Origin: CBDDFS01 sp965227255
GTDB lineage: Bacteria > Bacteroidota > Bacteroidia > Flavobacteriales_E > Vicingaceae
DNA length: 64,000 bases
NCBI GenBank assembly: GCA_965227255.1
Contig: CBDDFS010000001.1
Coordinates: forward strand, 186,001 to 250,000
Reading direction: 5' to 3'
In this document: positions 26,185-33,895 of the stretch, piece after piece
Layout: each line of letters opens with the position of its first letter
Numbering within the stretch: position 1 is the first letter of the stretch
Notes under the pieces: generated by a model
Seen by the model: the letters and a program-made list of their open reading frames with translations, nothing else
The model's database searches: none
What the model was told of the DNA's origin: nothing
Translations under genes and position numbers: made by a program

Positions 26185-27092
26185 TCCGCGATCTCACCAG
26201 AATATTTCTATCGGTTCGGTGGCCAAACCTGATTATCACCGTTCTTACCATTTTCATTTCATATTATTTCCTCATTATACCTGCATTTGAAGCGGCGGAT
26301 ATTTCCAGTAATCTACGGTTAAGACACATGATGACGGTGAATTTGTCGCTCATTTTCGTAATGGCCGGTGGTTATATAATTAATGACTGGATGGATGCGG
26401 AAAGTGATGCAGCCAATCAGAAGGAAGGCGTTATTCCGTTTATTCCAAGACGAACTATATACATTTCATACATCTCAGCCAATGCCATTGGTTTCCTTCT
26501 TGCTTTCTGGATCTGCAATGACATTCGTAATTACCAATTACTCACCATACCTCTTGCCGTCATTGCCATTCTGTTGATGTATTCCACAAATCTGAAATCG
26601 ACTCCCTTACTCGGAAATTTCGTTATCGCTGTATTAAGTGGAGCCATCCCTATCCTGCCTTTGACCTTCGACTACGGCTTCGAAACTTTCACAATGGACT
26701 TTGAATCAACACCCATATATTTCCTTGGTTTTTTGGCTTTTCTGGTCAGTTTTATCCGGGAACAGGTCAAAGACATGGAAGACCTGGAAGGCGATCTCAG
26801 TCAGGGACAAACCACGTTTCCTGCAGTAATGGGTATTGAGGCAGCTCGTTGGACGGCCTTCATATTCTTCATGTTCTTCCTTCTATTAATTCTTTTGATG
26901 CTTTATTATCTGGCCTTCGTTAATTACATCACAAGCATCTATCTATTCATCTTTGTATTTGTTCCGACAGGCGCTCTTGCATTCAAATTGACCCGGGCGA
27001 GGATCGACAAAGATTTTCATCAGGTATCAACCGGACTTAAATGGATCATGCTGGCCGGTTTGATTTTCGCCATTGTGTATTACCTTAGCTAG
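26181..27092 (+). CDS. UbiA-family prenyltransferase
   Basis: A 303-residue membrane enzyme with eight or nine helices and both Asp-rich prenyl-diphosphate sites of the family: NDWMDAESDAAN near residue 68 and DMEDLEGD near residue 196. It resembles Bacteroidota proteins annotated as geranylgeranylglycerol-phosphate geranylgeranyltransferase (the digeranylgeranylglyceryl phosphate synthase branch) more than quinone-pathway UbiA/MenA; that sub-assignment is inference. TTG start at 26181 inside the preceding stop (TTGA). The next gene starts directly after its stop. Confidence 0.85.
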   Translation: MIRDLTRIFLSVRWPNLIITVLTIFISYYFLIIPAFEAADISSNLRLRHMMTVNLSLIFVMAGGYIINDWMDAESDAANQKEGVIPFIPRRTIYISYISANAIGFLLAFWICNDIRNYQLLTIPLAVIAILLMYSTNLKSTPLLGNFVIAVLSGAIPILPLTFDYGFETFTMDFESTPIYFLGFLAFLVSFIREQVKDMEDLEGDLSQGQTTFPAVMGIEAARWTAFIFFMFFLLLILLMLYYLAFVNYITSIYLFIFVFVPTGALAFKLTRARIDKDFHQVSTGLKWIMLAGLIFAIVYYLS

Positions 27093-27680
27093 GTGATCGA
27101 CAAATTCAACAAAAAGCACAAATTCATCCTTGGATCGAAATCTCCTCGAAGAAAGGATCTGCTCAACCAACTCGGTTTAAAATTCAAGACCCGCTTTTCA
27201 CTGTATGAGGAGGTCATCAATGATAACGTGGACATATCAATGATGCCTCAGTATCTGGCAGAACAAAAGGCAGAAAGTCTGAGATCGAGTTTGAAGAAAA
27301 AAGAAATGATCATCACGGCAGACACCCTTGTTCTTTCCGATGGAAACATACTTGGAAAACCAGAAAATAAAAAAGAAGCCATTGAAATGATCTCAAGTCT
27401 TTCTGGAAAATGGCATGAAGTAACCACCGGTATGTGCCTCATGACTGAAAAGAAAACAAAAACCTTTTCTGAAACAACACAGGTGCATTTCAGGGACTTG
27501 ACGGAAGATGAGATCAAGGACTATGTCAAACATTACAAACCGCTCGATAAAGCCGGTGCATATGGGATTCAGGAATGGATCGGTCTGATTGGTGTAAAAG
27601 AGATCAAAGGCTGCTTTTATAATGTCATTGGTTTACCGGTTCCAAAGTTTTACGAAGAACTAATTTCATTTAAATCATAG
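27093..27680 (+). CDS. maf: Maf-family nucleoside triphosphate pyrophosphatase
   Basis: A 195-residue house-cleaning NTP pyrophosphatase of the Maf/YhdE type, which hydrolyses dTTP, UTP or modified nucleotides to monophosphates. Signatures: ILGSKSPRRKDLLNQLG at the N-terminus (phosphate-binding SxSPRR), ITADTLVL with the catalytic Asp, GKPENKKEAIEMISSLSG, and DKAGAYGIQEW. GTG start at 27093 directly after the UbiA stop. Confidence 0.94.
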   Translation: MIDKFNKKHKFILGSKSPRRKDLLNQLGLKFKTRFSLYEEVINDNVDISMMPQYLAEQKAESLRSSLKKKEMIITADTLVLSDGNILGKPENKKEAIEMISSLSGKWHEVTTGMCLMTEKKTKTFSETTQVHFRDLTEDEIKDYVKHYKPLDKAGAYGIQEWIGLIGVKEIKGCFYNVIGLPVPKFYEELISFKS

Positions 27681-28097
27681 ATGAACTTTTTAATTGGCCT
27701 CATATTCGCCCAGATCATTTATTACTCACCGCCGAAGAAGTATGTGACGAATGAGACACTTGAAACTTACTTTGCCCATGTGTTGGAAGAGAGAGAAGAT
27801 GGATTGGAGGTTATGCGAGTTGACCAACCGACTCAAAAACAGGTAGAAAGAAGAATTAAAGAGCATTTTCCCGAAGGGCACTATATCAATATGGATGACA
27901 GCCTCTTCCAGGTCATCATGGAGAAAAACAAAGGTCCAACTCACTGGTATTCAGAAGAATTAAAAGAATATCCTAAATCCTACACCGATGTCTTTTTGGG
28001 TAGTGTCAGTACACCCATTTTGGGTTATAATTATGTCATGATCCTCGACAGAAAAGGCAAGATCGTGAAGATTGAGAAATATGGATACGGCATGTAG
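27681..28097 (+). CDS. Unknown protein at the end of the mutB operon
   Basis: A 138-residue protein with a short hydrophobic N-terminus (MNFLIGLIFAQIIYY), possibly an uncleaved anchor, then a charged alpha/beta body and the ending DRKGKIVKIEKYGYGM. I do not recognise a family. Its ATG follows the maf stop with no gap, so it belongs to the mutB-DUF2520-UbiA-Maf transcript. A reiterated-word spacer follows. Confidence 0.75.
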   Translation: MNFLIGLIFAQIIYYSPPKKYVTNETLETYFAHVLEEREDGLEVMRVDQPTQKQVERRIKEHFPEGHYINMDDSLFQVIMEKNKGPTHWYSEELKEYPKSYTDVFLGSVSTPILGYNYVMILDRKGKIVKIEKYGYGM

Positions 28098-28225
28098 TTA
28101 ATAATTAATAGTTAATAATTAATAATTGAGGGGTGAAGTGAGAACTATGATCAATGAACTATGGATTATTAACACCAATCACCATTCACTAATCACCATT
28201 CACTAATCACCAACCACCAATCACC
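28098..28225. repeat. Low-complexity spacer: TTAATAATTAATAG words and a 14-bp tandem repeat
   Basis: Directly after a stop codon, 28098-28127 reiterates TTAATAATTAATA. After a 49-bp link comes AATCACCATTCACT in two exact copies (28177-28190, 28191-28204), a third diverged copy (28205-28218) and a half copy (28219-28225), ending 6 bp before the ABM gene start. No promoter box stands out. Confidence 0.85.
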
Positions 28226-28231
28226 AGAAAC

Positions 28232-28534
28232 ATGTTCGCTGTTATATACACTTTCGAAGTGATACCTGGAAAAGAAGAGACCTTTGTTGAAGCATGGAGG
28301 GAACTTACACTGCTCATATTCCTGCATGAAGGAAGCAAGGGGTCGAGGTTACATAAGAATGAATTTGGAAATTACATGGCTTATGCGTTGTGGCCCGATA
28401 AAATGACCTGGGAAAATTCTGGGGACAAACTTCCGGAAATTGCAAATACATGGCGATCACAAATGAGGGAGTCGTGCACAAACATTGAGACCTCTTTCGA
28501 ATTAAATGTAATTGAAGATCTACTGAAGGCCTAA
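28232..28534 (+). CDS. Antibiotic biosynthesis monooxygenase (ABM) domain protein
   Basis: A 100-residue single ferredoxin-like ABM domain. It opens with FAVIYTFEVIPGKEETFVEA, has the middle GSKGSRLHKNEFGNYMAYALW and ends FELNVIEDL. Such proteins are cofactor-free oxygenases or heme-degrading-like dimers; many are uncharacterised. No metal or heme ligands can be assigned by eye. It appears monocistronic, 91 bp before the MscS gene. Confidence 0.87.
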   Translation: MFAVIYTFEVIPGKEETFVEAWRELTLLIFLHEGSKGSRLHKNEFGNYMAYALWPDKMTWENSGDKLPEIANTWRSQMRESCTNIETSFELNVIEDLLKA

Positions 28535-28624
28535 TTTCAGAACATGACGCATTGTATTTAAAAAATGTAGTTGTTTGCCTAAGAATTCATTGATAATTTA
28601 TCCTTATAATTTACAATCAGCCCT

Positions 28625-29872
28625 ATGTTCGAATACAAACACCTGATCTTCGATTATCTCACTTCTCTTGGTCTCTCTGCTGGTATGGCCAAATATGTCA
28701 GTCTTGGAATAGAATTGATCGCTCTGATTATTCTCATTGTCATCATCGACATTGTAATAAAGAGGGTACTTATCAGGGGCATTAATGTTGTGGCTCAAAG
28801 GTCGAAAACCAAACTCGACGATTTCATCGTAGAAAATAATGTTCCGAAGTACATATCAAGGATCATTCCAGTAGTGATAATTTTTGAATTCCTACCTGTC
28901 ATATTCACTGATTTTAAGTACCTGGGGAATCTTGCTCATAAAACAGTTGAGGTTTATACCATTCTTCTGGTTATCTGGATCGTCCGAAGCTTGTTGAACA
29001 GCTTCAAGTCTTATTTCCGGACACTTGAAAGCATGAAGGACAAACCGGTCGACAGTTACATCCAGGTCTTCATGATCTTCGCATGGATCATTGGTGCCGT
29101 TACTTCACTGGCCGTGATCACAGGCACTCCAATATGGAAGTTCTTTACCGCAATGGGAGCTGCTTCGGCTGTCATCATCTTGGTTTTTCAAGATTCGATC
29201 AAAGGTTTTGTTGCAAGTATTCAAGTGTCTATTAACGACATGGTTCATATCGGGGACTGGATCACCTTCGAAAAATACGGTGCCGATGGAGACGTCATAG
29301 AGATCAACCTGGCCACGGTGAAGGTTCAGAATTTCGATAAAACCATCACGACCATCCCAACATATGCCATGATCTCAGATGCCTTCCAGAACTGGCGTGG
29401 AATGCAGGAATCAGATGGCAGACGTATAAAAAGGTCGGTTCATATAAAACAGGACAGCATTAAGTTTCTCACCGATGAAGATGTCGAAAAATTGAAAGGC
29501 ATATCCATCATTAAACCCTATCTGGAGAAAAAGCAAAAAGACATTGATACTTACAATACCAAACATGAAGTCGATAAAATCACCATGATCAATGGTCGAA
29601 ACCTTACTAATTTTGGTGTATTTAGAAAGTATCTTGAAGAATACCTACAGCATCATTCCGGAATAAATGAAAAGATGATGATCATGGTTCGACACATGCC
29701 ACCATCTGAAATGGGCATTCCGCTTCAGCTGTATTGCTTTACGGTAGACAAACGCTGGAAAAACTATGAATACATAATGGCAGATGTTTTTGATCATGCG
29801 ATCGCTGCTGTTCAGTATTTCGATCTGGAAGTGTTTGAATTGCCGGATGGAAAAGCTTTTTCCAAATTATAA
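28625..29872 (+). CDS. MscS-family mechanosensitive channel (YbdG-like)
   Basis: A 415-residue inner-membrane channel with about five helices before the pore helix, a longer layout than MscS and like YbdG/MscM. The pore-lining helix and beta domain are clear: GAASAVIILVFQDSIKGFVA near residue 178, then DMVHIGDWITFEKYGADGDV and the TTIPTYAMISDAFQNWRG motif. It releases small solutes on osmotic downshift. The C-terminal alpha/beta domain is normal length. Confidence 0.94.
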   Translation: MFEYKHLIFDYLTSLGLSAGMAKYVSLGIELIALIILIVIIDIVIKRVLIRGINVVAQRSKTKLDDFIVENNVPKYISRIIPVVIIFEFLPVIFTDFKYLGNLAHKTVEVYTILLVIWIVRSLLNSFKSYFRTLESMKDKPVDSYIQVFMIFAWIIGAVTSLAVITGTPIWKFFTAMGAASAVIILVFQDSIKGFVASIQVSINDMVHIGDWITFEKYGADGDVIEINLATVKVQNFDKTITTIPTYAMISDAFQNWRGMQESDGRRIKRSVHIKQDSIKFLTDEDVEKLKGISIIKPYLEKKQKDIDTYNTKHEVDKITMINGRNLTNFGVFRKYLEEYLQHHSGINEKMMIMVRHMPPSEMGIPLQLYCFTVDKRWKNYEYIMADVFDHAIAAVQYFDLEVFELPDGKAFSKL

Positions 29873-29960
29873 ATTATAGATGATAAATGGCTTTTGAATT
29901 CACGCCATGACTTCATTCTATTTTATATTAATAATTTATAATTTATAACTTATCATTTAG
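29873..29960. repeat. AT-rich spacer with reiterated AATTTATAA/ATGATAAATG words
   Basis: This convergent 142-bp spacer repeats AAATTATAAATTATAG, ATGATAAATGGC and, in inverted sense, TTATAATTTATAAC and TTATCATTTAGC. The arms are imperfect. From 29965 to 30021 it also has an 18-codon frame starting at GTG, too small to support as a gene. Confidence 0.5.
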
Positions 29961-30014
29961 CATTGTGGCTGTCCAAGATTTTATAGATCTGAATGACCTC
30001 AGACCTATCGAAGT

Positions 30015-30812
30015 TCAATGACGAATAAAATCCTTTGTCAATTTATCCGGTATCATTGGATGGGCCAATTGTCCCAGGTAATCTTCGGGAAAGTCCTCTT
30101 CTATCCCATATTCTAGCGGTTCGTGGTCAGGACAAGTATAGGTGCCGAAAATAACATCCATTAGGGGCGAGATATTGGCGTAATTGCCTGCATCCCTGTC
30201 TTTCGCATGATGCCAATGATGCAATTCCGGCGAACCTATCAATACACGCAATTTTCCAATAGGTAAACGAACATTCGAATGAATGAATATGGCCCATATG
30301 CCACGAAATGCAATCAATCCGGCAATGGTTTCCAGAGGGAATCCCAAAACAAAGGCGGGAAGATTGATCAATCCAATGGTATAAACCGAGTCCAATGGGT
30401 GTTCTCTGTGTGCAGCCAGCCAATCCAATTGCTTTGCGCTATGATGAACTTTGTGGAACCGCCAAAGAAAATCAACCCTGTGCTGCAAGCGATGACCCCA
30501 GTATATCAAGAAATCACTTAAGAATACAACTTCAATGACTTGCAACCACCATGGTTGAGAACGAAGCATTTTTCTAAAACTTTCCGGTACAATCTCATCC
30601 AACCAGAAACTGAAATAACTTAAGACCCATAACACAAGCAGTCCCCAAAGAAGGTACTGTCCAAGAAGATAAAAGAGATCGGTATGCCAGTGTCGACGGA
30701 ATATTTTTTGATTCTCATTGGCAGGAAAGATCTTTTCCATAGGAATGAAAACCAGACACAGAAAAGCGATGCTGATCAATGTACCCTCAAATATTTTCAG
30801 GTAATCAGGCAT
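30015..30812 (-). CDS. Sterol desaturase/fatty acid hydroxylase family protein
   Basis: A 265-residue membrane di-iron enzyme with four or five helices and the three histidine clusters of the superfamily: HRLQH (107-111), HKVHH (120-124) and HHWHH (198-202), plus H-rich WLAAHREHPLD between. Such enzymes hydroxylate or desaturate lipids, sterols or carotenoids using O2; the substrate cannot be read from sequence. It lies 3 bp after the small membrane-anchored gene upstream, so they form one transcript. Confidence 0.92.
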   Translation of the reverse strand: MPDYLKIFEGTLISIAFLCLVFIPMEKIFPANENQKIFRRHWHTDLFYLLGQYLLWGLLVLWVLSYFSFWLDEIVPESFRKMLRSQPWWLQVIEVVFLSDFLIYWGHRLQHRVDFLWRFHKVHHSAKQLDWLAAHREHPLDSVYTIGLINLPAFVLGFPLETIAGLIAFRGIWAIFIHSNVRLPIGKLRVLIGSPELHHWHHAKDRDAGNYANISPLMDVIFGTYTCPDHEPLEYGIEEDFPEDYLGQLAHPMIPDKLTKDFIRH

Positions 30813-30815
30813 AAA

Positions 30816-31112
30816 TTATTCCTCAGGTTTTTCGTTCTTCCCGCCCTCTTTTTGAACAGAATCAGGCTCGAACTTCAACTTTGGCTCAGATATGATCATT
30901 GATTTTGAGGTTGAGATCATCGCAGGACTGAGCCGTTGCGAATCAGCTTTTTTAACCGGCGGAGAATCGATCTGATTCATTGGCGCATTCTTTGAAAGCT
31001 CTGCAGAACTATTTATATCTGTCTCATTATTAGACTTATACAATACAAAGGAGACAATCAGGAAAGAAAACATGAGGATTGCCCCTACTCGAATTATTTT
31101 ATTCTTTTTCAT
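30816..31112 (-). CDS. Small single-pass membrane protein, unknown
   Basis: A 98-residue protein: basic start (MKKNKIIRVG), one hydrophobic helix (residues 9-26), then a low-complexity Ser/Pro/Lys-rich tail without predicted fold. I recognise no family. It lies 3 bp before the sterol-desaturase-like gene and 14 bp after the DUF4287/DUF5655 gene, which is the best evidence that it is real. Confidence 0.6.
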   Translation of the reverse strand: MKKNKIIRVGAILMFSFLIVSFVLYKSNNETDINSSAELSKNAPMNQIDSPPVKKADSQRLSPAMISTSKSMIISEPKLKFEPDSVQKEGGKNEKPEE

Positions 31113-31126
31113 GAATCTATAACGCT

Positions 31127-31669
31127 TTAAACAGACTTTTCATATGCTTCCTTGATCCATGCTTTCAATTCAGTATCCACTTCTTTCTTTTCTGTCAGTT
31201 GAACTCTGTGTGTGCACATTGTACCAAATGGCCCCGAGTTTTCTAATCGATCGGTAAACTCTTTATCCTTCAATTTGAAACCGAGATCAATGCGAGATTT
31301 AGTTGCTGGTTTGATCAGGATAAACTGTCTTTTCCTAATAATGCTCACACTACCCTTTTTTGGTGTGATTGTTACATCATTTCCCAATGTAGTCACATAT
31401 TGGATCAATTCATCATAGATGGATACCAGGTTTTCTTTTCCCTTGTATTGTTCAGTAACCAAATCTTCTTCCGATGAATTATCTTCTTTGGACAGACTCA
31501 CAATGGTATTGGCAAATCCATGAGTAACCTGGTATTGCTCTTTTAGAAACTTCACTGCTTCTGAATGTTTGTCAAAGGATTGCTTTTTCAGAAGCTCTTT
31601 CCATTCTTCAAGTGACTTGCCCGTTTTCTCGGGCATATTGTCAATCATTGTTTGCAGTGCCTTATCCAT
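31127..31669 (-). CDS. DUF4287/DUF5655 protein
   Basis: A 180-residue soluble protein with two small domains: an N-terminal DUF4287 helical unit (LEEWKELLKKQ then EAVKFLKEQYQVTHGFANTI, to about residue 60) and a C-terminal DUF5655 unit (YDELIQYVTTLGNDVTITPK, then KRQFILIKPATKSRIDLGF, residues 80-175). The domains often occur together; the DUF5655 part resembles nucleic-acid or predicted transport-associated modules, with no confirmed role. First in a probable three-gene unit. Confidence 0.85.
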   Translation of the reverse strand: MDKALQTMIDNMPEKTGKSLEEWKELLKKQSFDKHSEAVKFLKEQYQVTHGFANTIVSLSKEDNSSEEDLVTEQYKGKENLVSIYDELIQYVTTLGNDVTITPKKGSVSIIRKRQFILIKPATKSRIDLGFKLKDKEFTDRLENSGPFGTMCTHRVQLTEKKEVDTELKAWIKEAYEKSV

Positions 31670-31722
31670 ATTTTGCTTTTTGTTCTTGCAGGTTTACATG
31701 AAATTGATCATTTAAAGATAGA

Positions 31723-32001
31723 TTAATCTTTTGGCCAAATCCTTTCATCTTGTTTCACATCAATTTCAGATGTATCGGCGTTCTTGGTAATGAAGTCTAC
31801 AAATCCATATTTGAAAATGTACTTCACTGTGAGGTAGTTTAAATAAAACATTGGAAATACCAAGGACCAGACTAGATATCCAGCCCATGGTGCAGTTTGG
31901 CTATATAGAATAAATCCAATAAAAACAACGAAGCCCTGTTGGAAAATGACAAAGATGATGGAAGAAAATAACTTGACTGTAAAACCTATGAAATCCCACA
32001 T
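31723..32001 (-). CDS. Small integral membrane protein, unknown
   Basis: A 92-residue protein with two hydrophobic segments (about residues 10-35 and 40-62) and a charged tail ending KQDERIWPKD. No recognised family. It is preceded by a reiterated-word spacer and lies 53 bp before the DUF4287/DUF5655 gene on the same strand. Confidence 0.65.
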   Translation of the reverse strand: MWDFIGFTVKLFSSIIFVIFQQGFVVFIGFILYSQTAPWAGYLVWSLVFPMFYLNYLTVKYIFKYGFVDFITKNADTSEIDVKQDERIWPKD

Positions 32002-32035
32002 ATGACGTTCGGTTGTGGAATAAAGATAGGAGTAA

Positions 32036-32095
32036 TTGGTTTTTTAGTTTATTGGTTTATTGATTTATTGGCTTATAACCTTATAGCCTTATAGA
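32036..32095. repeat. Reiterated TTTATTGG / CCTTATA words
   Basis: Between cmk and the small membrane protein, four close variants of TTTATTGGT/A follow one another, then three variants of CTTATAAC/G. It is directly after the cmk stop on the minus strand. There is no stable hairpin and no T-run on that strand. Confidence 0.7.
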
Positions 32096-32785
32096 CTAAA
32101 CATCAATTGCCTTCCGGGCAAGTTCCAGGGCACTATTAAACTGCTCTTCTACTCCGATATGGGTATTATCCAGTACCACGGCATCTTCTGCCTGTTTGAG
32201 AGGATTCTCTCCTTTATGAACATCGTCATAGTCTCTTTGAGCAAGGTTTTCACGAATTTCCTCTTCATTCACCTCCACTCCATTATCAGTCAACTGCTTC
32301 ACTCTTCTTTGAACACGGACTTCAAGGTCGGCAGTTACGAATAGTTTCAATTCGGCATTAGGAAAAACACGAGTTCCTATATCCCTCCCATCCATAACAA
32401 TGGCCTTTTTCTTTCCCATGGCCTGTTGCTGTTCCACCAAGACTTTTCTCACTTCCGGGATCTGACTTACCTTGGTAACCTGTTGAGAAACCGGAACGTC
32501 GCGGATTTCGTCCTCTACGTTCTCCCCATTAAGAAGTGTTATGTTTTGATCTGACTCTGCATTGTATTTGAAATCAATAGAAATTTCTGGCAATGCCTCA
32601 ATGATGGCTTCACGGTTATAGGTATTCACTCCGAGATTTCCTTTTCGCATGTTGTATAATGCGACTGCCCTGTACATGGCTCCTGTATCGATATAACGAT
32701 ATTTCAAGGCCTTCGCCAGTCCTTTAGCCAATGTACTTTTTCCGCAACTCGAGAAGCCGTCAATGGCTATTACAATGTCCTTCAT
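32096..32785 (-). CDS. cmk: Cytidylate kinase
   Basis: A 229-residue (d)CMP kinase. The P-loop is GFSSCGKSTLAKGLA at residues 9-23, followed by RYIDTGAMYRAVALY (CMP-binding), MDGRDIGTRVFPNAELKLF and the lid region RVQRRVKQL. ATG 32785 is chosen because it starts right at the first beta-strand (MKDIVIAIDG), and a longer start at 32821 would overlap porQ. It lies 1 bp after porQ, a pairing repeated in many Bacteroidota. Confidence 0.96.
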   Translation of the reverse strand: MKDIVIAIDGFSSCGKSTLAKGLAKALKYRYIDTGAMYRAVALYNMRKGNLGVNTYNREAIIEALPEISIDFKYNAESDQNITLLNGENVEDEIRDVPVSQQVTKVSQIPEVRKVLVEQQQAMGKKKAIVMDGRDIGTRVFPNAELKLFVTADLEVRVQRRVKQLTDNGVEVNEEEIRENLAQRDYDDVHKGENPLKQAEDAVVLDNTHIGVEEQFNSALELARKAIDV

Positions 32786-32786
32786 G

Positions 32787-33815
32787 TTATGACTTTTTCC
32801 AGTCGGAGAGTTTGGTAACAACGGTAAAGTGGTTCGGTGAACCCGACAAGTGATAGGCGCTTCGCGCGTAACTAAACTTGAACTTCGAGACCTTCAATCC
32901 AAAACCCCAGCTAAGACCCACAGTGCCGGGCCTCTCAGCATATTGCATTTCTCTCCTGCGCTGGAAATTATATCCGATCCTAAAATTAAAATTCTTGTCG
33001 GGAAGAAACTCAGCCGCAACAATAAAATGTCGGATCACATTTTCAAAAGTACTGGAATTGTCCTGCCCACTGCTTTCCCCAAATCCCGATGAGCTTTCTT
33101 CAGGTAAGGTATATGTCAGATCACCTCTTCCCAGGTTATGAGCCACAAGCGAGAATTTAAAAGGCATGTTCTGGAATTGCTTTGAAACTCCGAATTGAAT
33201 GTCAAAGGGAAGTGATTCCTGTTGTCCCGGTATGTAAGGCTTGATTTGAAAGCCCATATTCTTAATGAGCATGGTAGCCAGAAACCTTGATTTCTTGATC
33301 TCATAGGTGGCCGAAAGGTCGAAGGCAAGCCCTGTAGAATTATACAGATAAAGATTGCTGTATATGAATTTCACATTGGCACCCACAGAAAAACTGGAAT
33401 CTAAAGCTCTTCCGTAACCGGCGATAAAAGCTACTTCACTTGCTGAGAATGTGCCAAGTTCATTATTTCCCGCGTCTGCCTCCCTGAAACTGCCATAATC
33501 GAGATATTTCACGGCCGCATTGAAGGTTCCTATCTTATTATCGAAGGTGTAGGAAGCAAACATGTTGCTTATGTCGGCGAAATACGACAGATAAGAAAGC
33601 GTAATACTTCTGTCCTGTGCTGAATGAAGCAAAGAGGGATTATCGGATGCTTGTCCTGGATACCGATCCTTAAAAGTGATCAGATTTCCACCCATGGAGG
33701 TGATCCTTGCAGTATTCGGCATGTCGAGAAAGGCATAAGTATAACTTCCGCCGATTTGCGCTTGCACAGTCCACATGAAGAGGATGGAGAATGAAAATAA
33801 AAGGCTTTTCCTCAT
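32787..33815 (-). CDS. porQ: Type IX secretion system protein PorQ
   Basis: A 342-residue outer-membrane beta-barrel protein with a signal peptide (cleaved near VQAQ). It matches PorQ of T9SS, a PorV/FadL-like barrel: GGSYTYAFLDMPNTARITSM at the N-terminus, then many amphipathic strands and an ending SGSPNHFTVVTKLSDWKKS. PorQ partners with PorU/PorV/PorZ in the attachment complex. Its location directly ahead of cmk supports the name. Confidence 0.9.
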   Translation of the reverse strand: MRKSLLFSFSILFMWTVQAQIGGSYTYAFLDMPNTARITSMGGNLITFKDRYPGQASDNPSLLHSAQDRSITLSYLSYFADISNMFASYTFDNKIGTFNAAVKYLDYGSFREADAGNNELGTFSASEVAFIAGYGRALDSSFSVGANVKFIYSNLYLYNSTGLAFDLSATYEIKKSRFLATMLIKNMGFQIKPYIPGQQESLPFDIQFGVSKQFQNMPFKFSLVAHNLGRGDLTYTLPEESSSGFGESSGQDNSSTFENVIRHFIVAAEFLPDKNFNFRIGYNFQRRREMQYAERPGTVGLSWGFGLKVSKFKFSYARSAYHLSGSPNHFTVVTKLSDWKKS

Positions 33816-33895
33816 AAAAACAATCCTCTAAACATACGAATTAATGGAGCTTTTATTTTACGGAGCTCAACATTTAAATCGGAAAAAAAGCAATC

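Noticed and set aside
28177..28225. Tandem repeat considered as a CRISPR remnant
   Set aside because: Units are contiguous and lack spacers; no cas genes are nearby.
29965..30021. Eighteen-codon GTG frame between MscS and sterol desaturase genes
   Set aside because: Too short, and it overlaps the 3' end of the desaturase; no promoter or family support.
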